Assembly (NCBI GenBank): GCA_964291635.2 | Contig: OZ219890.1 | Span: 558,001-622,000, forward strand | Source: JAPPHA01 sp964291635 | GTDB taxonomy: Bacteria; Pseudomonadota; Alphaproteobacteria; Rhodobacterales; Rhodobacteraceae | Direction: 5' to 3' | DNA length: 64,000 bases | In this document: piece by piece, positions 43,310 through 53,449 of the stretch | Layout of the letters: each line of letters starts with the position of its first letter | Numbering within the stretch: position 1 is the first letter of the stretch | Position numbers and translations under genes: made by a program | The notes under the pieces: model-generated | What the model was told of the DNA's origin: nothing | Databases searched by the model: none | Seen by the model: the letters and a program-made list of their open reading frames with translations, nothing else

Positions 43310-44896
43310 TCAATACCCGATCGCCGCCCCGTCCTTTCGAGGGTCGGACGCCCCGTGCAGAATACCCAGTTCGTGGTTGATCAGAATGGCCTGGCCTCCC
43401 CCCAGGGGAACTTCCGGGATCGCCACGTCGTGGCCGTGCTCACGCAAGGCTTCCCGAACCGTCTCGGGATATCCCCGTTCGACCTGTAACGTACCGGATT
43501 CTTGAAAACTCCGCGGAGCATCGAGCGCGGCCTGAGGTGGCATTCCAAAGTCCGTCATGTTCGTGATGACCCGCACGTGGCCGGTGGGCTGGTAGGCGGC
43601 GCCCATGACGCCAAATGGCATGATTGTCCGGCCGTTTCGCCTGAGCATGGCAGGGATGATCGTATGGAGTGGACGCCGGCCGCCGGCCGCTTCGTTCGGA
43701 TGGTTCTCCTCCAGGCTGAACCCGGCACCCCGACTCTGGAAATTGATGCCGAACTTTTCGGACGCGAGTCCCGAGCCGAAGCCGTGATATATCGAGTAGA
43801 TCATCGAAACGGCCATCAGGTCCCGGTCGACCACGCAAAGGTACACCGTTTCACGATGAACGTTTTCCGAAAGGGTCCGGGCGGACGGCATGGCGCGATC
43901 CCGATCAATCAGGGCAGCCAGGGACCGGGCAGTGGAATCCGAGAGCATGTGATCGAGGCGCGTTACGCGGGCCATGTCACCGATGAAACGATCACGCGCG
44001 TCATAGGCGAGCTTTGCGGCTTCAGCTTCGAGGTGAGTCCTGTCGCTTCCGAATGGATCCATCGACCCGATGTCGAAATTCGACAGTATTTTCGCCATGA
44101 GGATCGCTGTCGCGCCCTGGCCGTTCGGCGGATGCTCAACCAGTTCGATCTCACGGTATCGCCCCGAGATCGGCTCCGTGTATTCACAAGACGTCGCCGC
44201 GAAGTCCTCGAGGGTATGAACGCCGCCGGCATTCCTGAGCGATGTCACCATGTCTTCGGCAACTTCACCTTGGTAGAACGCATCACGGCCGTGCCGCGCT
44301 ATTCGCCTGAGAACTTCCGCCTGCCCCGGTGCGCGGAACACCTCGCCAACCCCGAACGCCTTGCCGTCATTCAGGAAGTATTCACGCGCGACACCCGCCA
44401 GGCGAACATCCGCACGCTGCCAGTCGAATGCCGTCCTCGGCGCTACCGGCACGCCTTGTTCCGCATAATGAATTGCAGGCGCCAGCGATGCCTCGAGACC
44501 CACTCGACCATAGTCGGCCGACAACCGGCAAAAGGCGTCAACCGCACCGGGCACCGTGACCGTATCGATCCCGCGATCCGGCATCATTCGGAAGCCCCGG
44601 GCACGAAGTCGTGCGGCATCCAGGCCTGCGGGAGCCCTGCCCGAACCATTGAGTCCGACGACGTCTTCGGAACCCGCGGGCTTGAGCAAGACGAAACAGT
44701 CGCCTCCCAGTCCTGTCATCGGTGGTTCGCATATTCCGAGCAGGACCGCAGCGGCTATGGCCGCGTCGACGGCATTGCCACCATCCTCAAGAACCTTCAC
44801 CGCGGTTCTGGCCGCCAGCGGATGCGACGTGGCGCACATGCCATTCATCACAAGAACCGGTGACCGGCCAGGTAGCTGAAAATCCCGCATGACCAT
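43310..44896 (-). CDS. Gamma-glutamyltransferase family protein (Ntn hydrolase)
   Basis: An ~528-residue proenzyme of the gamma-glutamyltransferase/cephalosporin-acylase family. Such enzymes self-cleave before a Thr and then transfer or hydrolyse gamma-glutamyl groups. It shows the N-terminal MCATSHPLAARTAVKVLEDG, then GGNAVDAAIAAAVLLG and GLGGDCFVLLKPAG. The putative nucleophile lies in HRETVYLCVVDRDLMAVSMI, a variant of the usual T-T-H-x-x motif. PFGVMGAAYQPTGHVRVITN and a C-terminal glycine-rich tail follow. No signal peptide is visible, so it may be cytoplasmic. The start is 44896 or 44890, both after GGGAGAG. It leads the guaD gene cluster. Confidence 0.88.
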   Translation of the reverse strand: MVMRDFQLPGRSPVLVMNGMCATSHPLAARTAVKVLEDGGNAVDAAIAAAVLLGICEPPMTGLGGDCFVLLKPAGSEDVVGLNGSGRAPAGLDAARLRARGFRMMPDRGIDTVTVPGAVDAFCRLSADYGRVGLEASLAPAIHYAEQGVPVAPRTAFDWQRADVRLAGVAREYFLNDGKAFGVGEVFRAPGQAEVLRRIARHGRDAFYQGEVAEDMVTSLRNAGGVHTLEDFAATSCEYTEPISGRYREIELVEHPPNGQGATAILMAKILSNFDIGSMDPFGSDRTHLEAEAAKLAYDARDRFIGDMARVTRLDHMLSDSTARSLAALIDRDRAMPSARTLSENVHRETVYLCVVDRDLMAVSMIYSIYHGFGSGLASEKFGINFQSRGAGFSLEENHPNEAAGGRRPLHTIIPAMLRRNGRTIMPFGVMGAAYQPTGHVRVITNMTDFGMPPQAALDAPRSFQESGTLQVERGYPETVREALREHGHDVAIPEVPLGGGQAILINHELGILHGASDPRKDGAAIGY

Positions 44897-46740
44897 ACTC
44901 TCCCGTTGGTTGCCTGCCGTTGCGACATTCACCTGTCATCCCGTTACCCAAAAACAGGCGTGAATCCCACATCAAACCATGACAGGTGATGATGGAATGC
45001 CTCGCACGGTTTCAATTTCGTGCCAGCCCATGGCGGGCGCGACGTGGCATTCGTGCTGTTTGGGGAATTGCGACAGGAAACTTCCAGGTCATTTCTGGCG
45101 TGCTGGTACGAATTTTCCAGGGCTGTTCCTACGTGGTTTCCGTTTGAGGTACTTGCGGGAGTCTTCCAGTCCCCGGGCGTATCTTTCCCGGCTGGTTTTC
45201 GAGGGGTCGTCGTTGTGTCCGGGGTGGGTTGCGTTGTGCTGGCTGTCGGATGCCCGGGAACGGAACTGATGCGCGCTGATTATCCCCGATCCTCTGCAGA
45301 ATGACGGCATCTGCTCACTTGGGGTGATTGCATGCCGCTCCGGATTCTCCGAGACGGGTTGTCGCGGAGACCCGACTTGCCGGGGTCGATCCGGCGGTGC
45401 ATTCGGGTCGGGGCACCGGATATGGGCGCGCAGGTTGAACAGGAGTCGTGGTCGGGCGACACCAGCTCGTCGACGTCTTGCGCTCGGAACTGGCTCAGGT
45501 CCGGGCCCGGCTGCCAGTGGAGCGCGGACTCGACGCTTTCCGGGTTGACAAACCCCACGCATCCGGCCTGTTCCGCAAATCCATTTGCCATCGGAGTGCC
45601 CTCCCTTGCCGGACCGCCGGAACGGGACAGCAAGACCGGGGCAGAAACCATGTCCAGGATTTCGAATTGGGGCATTTCCTGCGATCGGAAGCGACCACCG
45701 TGCAGGGTCGGCCCTATTCCAAAGGAGGTTCCAGGTTTCCCTTCCGCACGCCACAACGCTCCATACCTATCAGACACTTGCCGATGTCGGCGTTTGTTCC
45801 CACGTCACCCGGCCGATGGTCTCGATCTGAACCCGGAGCACGGCCGGGCGTGTGGCACGGGACGGCCATCCCGGGGCGCTGAAGACCTGAAACAGGCCCG
45901 GCGGGTCGTTCCGGGACCCTACACCATGTGAGGAACCGTCAGGGCGCTGCCGGCGCTGCCGCAGTGCCGAGGCCTGCCGATCCCATCAGGCGGCGCTGCG
46001 ACCTGACACGCCCCAACCCGACAACGTCGGAACGCATCCGGAAATCACCCGGTCCGGAGAGCCAATCCTGACTTCCCGGGAGTGCCGGAACATGACGTCA
46101 GGGTCAGCGGCGATTCCCGGAATGATGCCCCGACTATTCAATAGTGCCGATTCAGCGATTGTGTCATGGAGTCCCTTGGCTGTGATGGCAGTGTCCTTGT
46201 TGTCGATGACACCGGGGCCCCGAAGAAGGAAATCCACTCTGTCAGTGTTGTCCGCCAGAATTCGTGGACGACTGGCCGGGTCAGGAACAGCTAGATTCGT
46301 GTTATTTCTGGCCATGCCGGTTGATATGGCCATGGGTTGATTGACCGTCAGCCACAACTTCCGAATGGCAGGGCCGGAGATGCTGGCCGGCGGCCGGCGA
46401 CGGCAGTCCCGGAACTCCTGCTTGGGTGCCGGTTCGCATGGTCCCCCGATGAAGTGGTCGGTGCGCGAAACCACGAAATGTGCCGGTCTGCCGTTCCCGT
46501 TTCCGGACATCGGTAGACGCGGAATACAGGACGGCCGTGCCCGTCACCCTCCATGTTGTGACCCGGATCACGAGATGTTGTACACGTGTCGTTCGTGAGT
46601 CCTGAATCGTTTGGATCAGCATGACAGGAAAACGGCCTGTGAACTACCGGATTCCGGCGTAAAATATTGACTGCAAGGGATGACGGGACTAGGCTCCCGG
46701 TTGAGTAAAATTCATGAAAATCCAAATTGGAGGAACTATC
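44897..46740. other. 1.8-kb region without a supported gene
   Basis: Reading frames exist on both strands, but none has recognisable family motifs. Minus-strand codons near 45080-45290 (KTSRERYARGLEDSRKYLKR) and 45500-45770 have gene-like third positions and may be decayed genes. The last ~100 bp hold the promoter region and the GGAGG ribosome-binding site (46729-46733) of the TRAP binding protein. Confidence 0.3.
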
Positions 46741-47733
46741 ATGAGCTTGTTCTCTAACCAATGCTTGGCGCGTGCAGTCCTTGTTGTCGCCGTCGCGACT
46801 GGCATCGCAGGCGGTGCCGCTGCACAGAATGCCCTCAAGCTCGGCCATGTTTACGAAACCGGACATCCGATGCACGTAGGCGCAACCGAAGCTGCCAAAC
46901 TGATGAACGACTGCACGAACGGATCGGTTACGATCGATGTATTTCCTTCGTCGCAACTCGGAAAGGAAACTGCACTCAACGAGCAGATTCGCTTTGGTGG
47001 TGTGGATATCATGTTCACCGGGGCAATTTTCGGGTCAAGCGCCTACAATCCACTGGCCATCAGTGCCGCGCCCTACATTTTCAACGACCGTGACCACGCG
47101 CTTCGCTACCGCACGAGCGACGTGTTTCAGGAGTTGTGGCAGGGCTGGAGTGATGCGACAGGTGCACATATTCTCTCAGCAGGCTACTTCGGGGCGTTCA
47201 ACGTATCGTCCAACGAGCCGGTCCGGACGCCGGCAGATCTGGCCGGCGTGAAGGTCCGCGTTCCCGATGCACCAATCTGGATGGCATTTCCGCGCGCAGT
47301 GGGCGCCAATCCGACGCCGATTGCCTTTGCCGAGGTCTATGTGGCGCTGCAACAAGGCGTGGCCAGTGCTTCCGTCAACCCGCTGCCCGTCACCTATGCA
47401 AAGAAATTCTACGAGGTCCAGGAATACGTGAACCTGACCGGACACCTCATCGAGTTCGTGTTCTGGATCGTCGGCGACCACGTCTGGAGCGCGTTGTCCG
47501 AGAGTGAGCGGGCGTGCATGCAACAGGCGGCCGACATTTTCGGCACCAGGTCAACGGAACTCGTGGTGGGACAGGAAGACAATCTCCGCGAACAAATGAC
47601 CCAGGAAGGACTTATCAAGTTCGTCGAGCCGGACGTTGCGGCGTTCCAGCAAGCAACCCAGGATGTCATCAAGGAAATGGAAACCGATCTGAGCGTGCCC
47701 GAAGGCATCATTGACCGCATTCGGAGTCTCTGA
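46741..47733 (+). CDS. TRAP transporter substrate-binding protein (DctP/TAXI-like DctP family)
   Basis: A 330-residue periplasmic binding protein. It starts at 46741 after GGAGG (an in-frame ATG at 46714 is less likely). Signal peptide: CLARAVLVVAVATGIAGGAA with cleavage after AAAQ. DctP signatures are LKLGHVYETGHPMHVGATEA, the helix FPSSQLGKETALNEQIRFGG and the selectivity loop with the ligand-carboxylate-binding Arg, LAGVKVRVPDAPIWM. The family usually binds organic acids. The downstream cyclase and amidase suggest the ligand is a carboxylate bearing an amide or ring. Membrane genes follow directly. Confidence 0.92.
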   Translation: MSLFSNQCLARAVLVVAVATGIAGGAAAQNALKLGHVYETGHPMHVGATEAAKLMNDCTNGSVTIDVFPSSQLGKETALNEQIRFGGVDIMFTGAIFGSSAYNPLAISAAPYIFNDRDHALRYRTSDVFQELWQGWSDATGAHILSAGYFGAFNVSSNEPVRTPADLAGVKVRVPDAPIWMAFPRAVGANPTPIAFAEVYVALQQGVASASVNPLPVTYAKKFYEVQEYVNLTGHLIEFVFWIVGDHVWSALSESERACMQQAADIFGTRSTELVVGQEDNLREQMTQEGLIKFVEPDVAAFQQATQDVIKEMETDLSVPEGIIDRIRSL

Positions 47734-47743
47734 ACGCGGTTTC

Positions 47744-47776
47744 GGCGCGGCCTGACACCTGGACAGGGGCCGCGCC
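47744..47776 (+). terminator. Stem-loop after the TRAP binding-protein gene
   Basis: A perfect 9-bp inverted repeat (GGCGCGGCC / GGCCGCGCC, 15-base loop) lies between dctP (stop 47733) and dctQ (start 47795), with no T-run. It probably stabilises the dctP message or attenuates read-through, giving more binding protein than membrane subunits. Confidence 0.6.
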
Positions 47777-47794
47777 ATTATCGGAGGCTAAAGG

Positions 47795-48286
47795 GTGGAG
47801 TCGCCGCAGGGGTTTGATTTTCGCCAAACCTGGCGTGAACTGGCGCCCGAAGATGCCATTTGCGTTGCCCTGTTGGTCAGCATCCTGATCGTCATGGGCC
47901 TTGGTGTTTTTTTTCGTTACGTACTCAACGACAGCCTTACCTGGACGGAAGAAATCTCCCGTTACGGGCTGGTTTACATCACCTACATCGGATGCGCGAC
48001 CGCAGTCCGTCGCCGCAGCCACATCCGAATAGACCTGCTGGCCCGGCTCCTGCCGCCGGCAATTCAGCGTATTCTGACTGTCATCATCGACCTGCTGGTG
48101 TTCGTGTTTCTCGTATTCCTTGCCGTCAACACGATTCGCATCATGGACGTTCTCTGGACCAGCCGGAGTGCCGCCATCGGCCTTCCGATCAACTACGTAT
48201 ACGCTGCAATCCTCTTTGGCACGGTCGCGTCGGTCATTCGGCTGGCCGGACAATATCTCGCCCGGTCAGGACGAGACGATCAATGA
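47795..48286 (+). CDS. TRAP transporter small permease (DctQ)
   Basis: A 163-residue membrane protein with four hydrophobic segments (about residues 20-40, 55-75, 90-115 and 130-150). The DctQ landmarks are LTWTEEISRYGLVYITYIG and RRRSHIRIDLLARLLPP. The GTG start at 47795 follows GGAGG. Its stop overlaps the dctM ATG (ATGA), matching the coupled synthesis usual for the QM complex. Confidence 0.9.
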   Translation: MESPQGFDFRQTWRELAPEDAICVALLVSILIVMGLGVFFRYVLNDSLTWTEEISRYGLVYITYIGCATAVRRRSHIRIDLLARLLPPAIQRILTVIIDLLVFVFLVFLAVNTIRIMDVLWTSRSAAIGLPINYVYAAILFGTVASVIRLAGQYLARSGRDDQ

Positions 48287-49554
48287 TCATCCTTTTTGGA
48301 ACGCTCGCAGTCTTCCTTGTCCTGGGCGTTCCGGTGTTTGCCGCAATCGGTCTCGCTGCCGCCATCTATCTCGTGATCAACGACATCCCCGTGCTGATCA
48401 GCGTCCAGCAGATGTTCGATGGAATCGACAAGTTCCCCTTATTGGCCGTGCCATTCTTCATTCTTGCCGGCAACCTGATGAACGCCGCGGGAATAACGGA
48501 CCGGCTGTTCGCTTTCGCACGCAGCCTCGTGGGCCATGTCAGGGGCGGCCTCGGTCACGTGAACATTCTCGCCAGCCTGATCTTCTCGGGTATGAGCGGC
48601 ACCGCGGTGGCGGACGCAGGTGGCCTGGGCACGGTCGAACTCAAGGCAATGCGCGACCAGGGCTACGATACCGGTTTCGCGATCGGAATCACCGCCGCAT
48701 CGAGTACAATCGGACCGATCATTCCTCCGAGTTTGGCGATGGTCGTCTACGGGGTTGTCGGAAACGTCTCGATCGGCAAGCTCTTCGTCGCTGGCATTGT
48801 GCCGGGGTTGCTCATGGCGGCGTGCCTGCACGCAATCGTATTCTACTTTGCGGTCCGCCGCGACTATCCGCGGGACCCGCGGGCGTCCTTGCGGCAGGTC
48901 TCCCGTACATTCCGGTCCGGTTTTCTGGCGTTGATGACGCCAATCATCATTGTCGGCGGCATCATCGGTGGTGTCGTCACACCGACGGAAGCTGCTGTGG
49001 TGGCCGTGCTTTATGCCTTGTTTATCGGTTTGATCGCTTATCGCACACTTAATGTCGACAACGTGCTTTCGGTCCTGCGCGAGTCCTTTGAAACCACTGC
49101 AATTACAATGATCATGGTTGCCGCATCGGTTTTGTTCGGCTGGATCCTGGTACGCGAGAACGTGGCAAGCCAGTTTGCCCAGACCATGCTGGAGTTCGCT
49201 ACCGAGGCCTGGCACGCGCTTCTGATCCTCAACGTCATTTTGTTGATCGCCGGTGTCTTCATGGAAACCATCGCGGTGATCCTGATTCTGACGCCGATCC
49301 TTGCACCCACGCTGTCCGCATTTGACATAGATCCCGTGCACTTCGGGGTCGTGATGGTGCTCAACCTGATGATTGGACTGATGACCCCTCCGATCGGATT
49401 GCTGCTGTTCGTGATGGCGCGAATTGGCAAGCTGGACCTGTTCGCCACAATCAGGGCCGTATTCCCGTTCCTGCTGCCGCTGTTCGTGGTGCTGATATTG
49501 ATTTCCGTGTTCCCTTGGATATCCCTGTTTCTACCAAGGCTCGTATACGGATGA
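48283..49554 (+). CDS. TRAP transporter large permease (DctM)
   Basis: A 423-residue membrane protein with about twelve hydrophobic segments that forms the sodium-coupled translocation channel. The start at 48283 overlaps the dctQ stop. Family motifs include PLLAVPFFILAGNLMNAAGI, RGGLGHVNILASLIFSGMSG, AASSTIGPIIPPSLAMVVYG and NLMIGLMTPPIGLLLFVMAR. It partners with the small permease and the periplasmic binding protein just upstream. Confidence 0.93.
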   Translation: MIILFGTLAVFLVLGVPVFAAIGLAAAIYLVINDIPVLISVQQMFDGIDKFPLLAVPFFILAGNLMNAAGITDRLFAFARSLVGHVRGGLGHVNILASLIFSGMSGTAVADAGGLGTVELKAMRDQGYDTGFAIGITAASSTIGPIIPPSLAMVVYGVVGNVSIGKLFVAGIVPGLLMAACLHAIVFYFAVRRDYPRDPRASLRQVSRTFRSGFLALMTPIIIVGGIIGGVVTPTEAAVVAVLYALFIGLIAYRTLNVDNVLSVLRESFETTAITMIMVAASVLFGWILVRENVASQFAQTMLEFATEAWHALLILNVILLIAGVFMETIAVILILTPILAPTLSAFDIDPVHFGVVMVLNLMIGLMTPPIGLLLFVMARIGKLDLFATIRAVFPFLLPLFVVLILISVFPWISLFLPRLVYG

Positions 49555-49585
49555 CTGGCAAACATCGAATGGAAAGGAGAACCGA

Positions 49586-50281
49586 ATGCCACGCATTATC
49601 GACCTGACGGTCACGCTGGAGGATTTCATGCCCACGCACAAGAATATTCAACGGCCGGTAATCGTGCCCCATCTGCAACACGAGGACTCGAAGAAACTGA
49701 ACCTCGGCACGCCCGAGGATCCACTGACCTTCCAGACCTGCTACATGGGCATGATCGAGCACATGGGTACCCACGTTGACGCCTTTTTCCACACGAATCC
49801 GGATGGTGCACCCATCGACGACATGCCGATCGAGATGTTCGCGGGCAAAGCTGTCGTACTGGACCTGCGGCATATACCGGACCTCGGCGACATTGACGTC
49901 GACGACATGGAGGAGGCGGAACGCAGTGCCGGCCTAAAGATCGACGGGCACATAACCCTCCTGTGTACGGGACTACACAAGCGCCACTACCCCGACGCGT
50001 CCATTTCCCATGCCAACCCGGGCGTGACGGCAGCTGCAACGCACTGGCTTGCCGACCGCGGTTCCGTTCTTCACGGAGTCGAGGGACCGTCAACCGACCG
50101 GCCGAACGATCCGACCTTTCCGAATCACCGCGTCTGCCGTGACCGGGGCCTTGCGCACTACGAGTGGCTCTGCAATCTGGAGGAGCTGATCGGCCATGGC
50201 GAGTTTCACTTCCAGGGCCTTCCGTTGAAAATCAAGGGCGGCACGGGTTCGCCCGTACGAGCCCTGGCAACGATCGATTGA
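49586..50281 (+). CDS. Cyclase-family hydrolase (kynurenine formamidase-like fold)
   Basis: A 231-residue cytoplasmic metal hydrolase. The family metal motif HxGTHxDxxxH appears as EHMGTHVDAFFH, preceded by the usual strand IIDLTVTLEDFMPT. The later SISHANPGVTAAATHWLADR and EGPSTDRPND segments complete the active-site region. Members hydrolyse formamides, cyclic amides or esters. AAAGGAGAA precedes the ATG. It sits between the TRAP transporter and an amidase, so it probably acts on the imported compound. Confidence 0.87.
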   Translation: MPRIIDLTVTLEDFMPTHKNIQRPVIVPHLQHEDSKKLNLGTPEDPLTFQTCYMGMIEHMGTHVDAFFHTNPDGAPIDDMPIEMFAGKAVVLDLRHIPDLGDIDVDDMEEAERSAGLKIDGHITLLCTGLHKRHYPDASISHANPGVTAAATHWLADRGSVLHGVEGPSTDRPNDPTFPNHRVCRDRGLAHYEWLCNLEELIGHGEFHFQGLPLKIKGGTGSPVRALATID

Positions 50282-50285
50282 TGCC

Positions 50286-51704
50286 ATGACTGACGAAATC
50301 AACTACGCGTCGGCCATCGAACTCGCCCAGATGGTGCGATCGCGACAGATTTCCCCAGTCGAGTTGGTCCGCCACGTGTTGGACCGGCTCGACGAGACCG
50401 AACCATCGCTGAACGCGTTTGTCGCACGAAACGATGAAGCATCCCTGGCGGCAGCGCGGGAAGCCGAACAGGCCATCATGCGCGGCGATGAAGTCGGTCC
50501 CTTGTTGGGCGTGCCGGTTTCGATCAAAGACCTCATCGATGTCGCCGACATGCCGTGCCGGTACGGATCGCTCACCATGGCTGACTATGTGCCAACGGAG
50601 GATGCACCCAGCGTCGACCGTCTGAGAGCGGCTGGCGCGATCATCATCGGCAAGACGGCAACTTCGGAGTTCGGCCTGCGGGGTTACACGGAAAGCCTGG
50701 TCCACGGGGTTACGCGCAATGCCTGGGATCCTTCCCGTACGCCCGGCGGTTCCAGCGGCGGCGCTGTGACCTCGGTCGCCGCCGGTGTCACGCCGATCGC
50801 GCTCGGTACCGACGGCGGAGGTTCGATCAGGGCGCCATGCGCACTCACAGGAGTCAGTGGAATCAAGGCTCAACACGGGCGCGTCCCCATCTATCCTCCA
50901 AGTGCAACACCGACTTTGGCACATGTCGGGCCGATCGCCCGTTCCATAACCGACGCAGCACTCGTTCTGTCAGTCATTGCCGGTTCGGATCTCCGCGACC
51001 ACACGTCTCTTCTCCCGTCGCTTGGACGCATGGCACCGGGTGACGGAATCGACTTCTCAAGACTGCGCGTCGCCTTCAGCCCCACCCTGGGCTATGCGAA
51101 GGTCGCTCCGGGCGTTGCCGAGATCGTCGATGCCGCCGTCAAGCAGTTGCAGTCGCTTTTTCCGAATATCGATCTGGTGGATGCGGTCTGTCCGGACCCG
51201 GGTGAAATCCTGGCGACGGAGTTTGTCGCCGGCTGCAGTGCCCGTCTCGGAAACCTGATCGATACCAGCCCCGAAAGGATCGATCCGGTCGTGGTGCAGG
51301 CCATCGAGGAGTTCCGTAAATGTCCCGCTTCCCGTCTTGCGATCGTTCAGCGTGAGCGGCTCGAGCACCGTAAGCGGCTCTTCCATTTCTTCCAGTCTTT
51401 CGACGTTCTGCTGACACCCACCACGCCAGCGGTCGCATGGCACATTGGTCCTGGCATACCGCCTGGCTTCGAGGATGTGCCGGTCTGGGTGTTCTTCACC
51501 TATCCATTCAACCTGACCGGCCAACCGGCAGCCAGCGTACCTTGCGGCTTTACCGACGATGGTCTTCCCGTTGGCCTGCAGCTCATCGTCCGACCTCTTG
51601 AAGAGGAACTCCTTGTATCCGTGGCCGGAACCGCCGAAACCCGCTTGGGTGCGGCAGGTCATCGACCCCCGTGGCCGCCGCAGTCGAACCCGGCAACCGG
51701 CTGA
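50286..51704 (+). CDS. Amidase-signature family amidase
   Basis: A 472-residue enzyme with the Ser-cisSer-Lys triad of the amidase-signature family. Lys is in VPVSIKDLIDVADMP, cis-Ser in TPGGSSGGAVTSVAAG and the nucleophilic Ser in GTDGGGSIRAPCALTG. It would hydrolyse an amide to acid plus ammonia in the cytoplasm. It starts 4 bp after the cyclase stop, so the two are coupled. A biuret/allophanate hydrolase or GatA-like role is less likely because the gene is linked to transport rather than to GatB/GatC genes. Confidence 0.9.
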   Translation: MTDEINYASAIELAQMVRSRQISPVELVRHVLDRLDETEPSLNAFVARNDEASLAAAREAEQAIMRGDEVGPLLGVPVSIKDLIDVADMPCRYGSLTMADYVPTEDAPSVDRLRAAGAIIIGKTATSEFGLRGYTESLVHGVTRNAWDPSRTPGGSSGGAVTSVAAGVTPIALGTDGGGSIRAPCALTGVSGIKAQHGRVPIYPPSATPTLAHVGPIARSITDAALVLSVIAGSDLRDHTSLLPSLGRMAPGDGIDFSRLRVAFSPTLGYAKVAPGVAEIVDAAVKQLQSLFPNIDLVDAVCPDPGEILATEFVAGCSARLGNLIDTSPERIDPVVVQAIEEFRKCPASRLAIVQRERLEHRKRLFHFFQSFDVLLTPTTPAVAWHIGPGIPPGFEDVPVWVFFTYPFNLTGQPAASVPCGFTDDGLPVGLQLIVRPLEEELLVSVAGTAETRLGAAGHRPPWPPQSNPATG

Positions 51705-52738
51705 AGACCGGAAACCTGGTCGTCCGTTTCCGAGAAAGCGTTTCGTCGTCTGTTCAGTTCAGGAAAAACTCACGATCAGCGACGCCTCGAGGTCACCACC
51801 TGCCGCACACTGAATGATCCGGAAATTGCCTTGTCCGGTACGGATCCTGCTGCACAGGACGTACTTACTCGGACAGGGTGCCTTTGTCCTGGGTGACGGA
51901 CTGTGGCGGCAACAGACTTGAGCTGCAATGTGCCTCTGATGACCGGACCCGAAGTCTGGTCGTCTGGTCGCATGGTGATTGCTGAAACCATTGTTTGAGC
52001 CGAAGTTCCACCCGGGCTTCCTCATCATGTCTTTGAATTCATGCGGCAACAACGGCTTGGGCCGGGTATGGAAGTGGTACGCGATCAATAGGTTTGTACT
52101 TTATCGGTGCAGAGGGCGTGCCGCGCATTTCGGTGAACGACGACGAAGGCGCAATTGACCTGACAGAGCTTTTCCACGCGCACGTTCACGGCTCCTCCTC
52201 AGGCGAGACGCTAGATCTGAAGGAACGGAACAACGAGGTCGCGCACGTCGAGGTTCGGGTGGACAGACACGAACCGCATAGGTTGGGTTAGCGCGCATCC
52301 GGCCGTTTTGCCAGGAATGAAGGCTTTGCAGGGAAGCACCAGGACTTGTAAAGGGCGACGGCGCCCGGTCGGGGTGCTGGCGGGCGCCTAACCGATGCGG
52401 ACGGGCAATTCACTTTCATGGCTCAACAGACGGGTGAGTAACCCGATGAGCGGGGGTACGACGAAAGAGTCGATTTCAACACCTGGGGAATCGAGGAGGG
52501 CGGCCAAACCCTCCAGCATGCGGGCAAAGATGCCCTTCTCGCTCCATCGCTTCCAGCGATCATAGAGCGTCTTCGGCGGGCCATACTCCGCTGGCGCATT
52601 TCGCCAGCGTAAACCAAAAGAGTTTGCTCGTGCCAATGCCCCTTGTTCTTGCTTGTCCACAGGCATTGAATCAGACAAATTCCAAAACAACAAGAAATCG
52701 ATGGGTCCCGGCCCTGGTGTGCAGAACGCGGCAAATCG
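51705..52738. other. Intergenic region with insertion-sequence debris
   Basis: About 1 kb with no intact gene. It contains an IS5-like transposase fragment (52495-52625) and a partial copy of the AACCCAACMT-type end motif (TTGGGTTAG near 52283). Several short frames on both strands lack family motifs. Confidence 0.35.
52495..52625 (-). pseudogene. IS5-family transposase fragment
   Basis: The minus-strand codons read GLRWRNAPAEYGPPKTLYDR, then WKRWSEKGIFARMLEGLAAL, the conserved N-terminal segment of IS5-group transposases (W-R-x-x-P-x-x-x-G-P-x-K-T-x-Y-x-R-x-x-R-W). The catalytic domain is missing. Confidence 0.65.
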
Positions 52739-53449
52739 ATGCGAATCGACGTAATTCAAGCGGCAGATCCGAATAACGGCAAGATTGGCAAGGTTCGTCG
52801 CGAAGCGATCGAAAAATCCGCCAGGCCCGGAACACGGATTGTGATCCGGATTCCTGAAGGCCAACCGACATCAATTACAAGCGCCTACGAGAACGTCATC
52901 GCGATACCCGGCGTGCTTGCCGAAGCGCAAGCGGCCGAGTCCGAGGGCGCCGATGCTGTCGTAATCAACTGCACTGCCGACACCGGAATCGAAGTTGCTC
53001 GCGAAATTCTTTCCATCCCTGTGGTAGCAGTTTCGGAGGCGGCGTTTCATCTGGCAGCCCAATTGTCCGAACGATTTTCAGTATTGACATTTGCTGAGCG
53101 GATCGCCCCACGATTTAGGGAAATGGCTTCCAAATGGGGAATGGCCGATCGTCTCAGATCCGTACGCTCGGTCGAAATTCCGCTCCGGGGAATGGGTAAC
53201 ACCAGTACCTTGGTCACAGCCCTTGCTCGTAAGGCAATACGTTGTGTTGACGACGACGACGCCCATTTGATCATACTAGGATGCACAGAGTTCGAAATGG
53301 CGGCGGATGCGACAGCCAATCTGCTTGGATCCGAAGGCATCCATGTGCCTTTGCTCAAACCATTTGAGATCGGATTACGGCAAGCAGAAAGCCTGGTTGC
53401 CATGGGCCTGACCCAAAGTCCGCTAAGCTATCCGCGACCGCAAGACTGA
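52739..53449 (+). CDS. Asp/Glu/hydantoin racemase family protein, second copy
   Basis: A 236-residue racemase-fold protein. The two family cysteines occur in AVVINCTADTGIEVAREILS and LIILGCTEFEMAADATANLL. It is only distantly similar to the racemase at 5134-5961. It would racemise an amino acid or hydantoin-like compound without a cofactor. It follows the TRAP/cyclase/amidase genes on the same strand after a 1-kb gap with IS debris, so it may have been part of that operon before disruption. Substrate unknown. Confidence 0.82.
   Translation: MRIDVIQAADPNNGKIGKVRREAIEKSARPGTRIVIRIPEGQPTSITSAYENVIAIPGVLAEAQAAESEGADAVVINCTADTGIEVAREILSIPVVAVSEAAFHLAAQLSERFSVLTFAERIAPRFREMASKWGMADRLRSVRSVEIPLRGMGNTSTLVTALARKAIRCVDDDDAHLIILGCTEFEMAADATANLLGSEGIHVPLLKPFEIGLRQAESLVAMGLTQSPLSYPRPQD

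Noticed and set aside
43502..44863. A 453-codon plus-strand frame opposite gamma-glutamyltransferase
   Set aside because: Arg/His-rich shadow; the minus strand has the complete family motif set.
45089..45777. Minus-strand frames between gamma-glutamyltransferase and the TRAP genes
   Set aside because: Codon use is partly gene-like, but no family motif, start signal or consistent single frame could be established.
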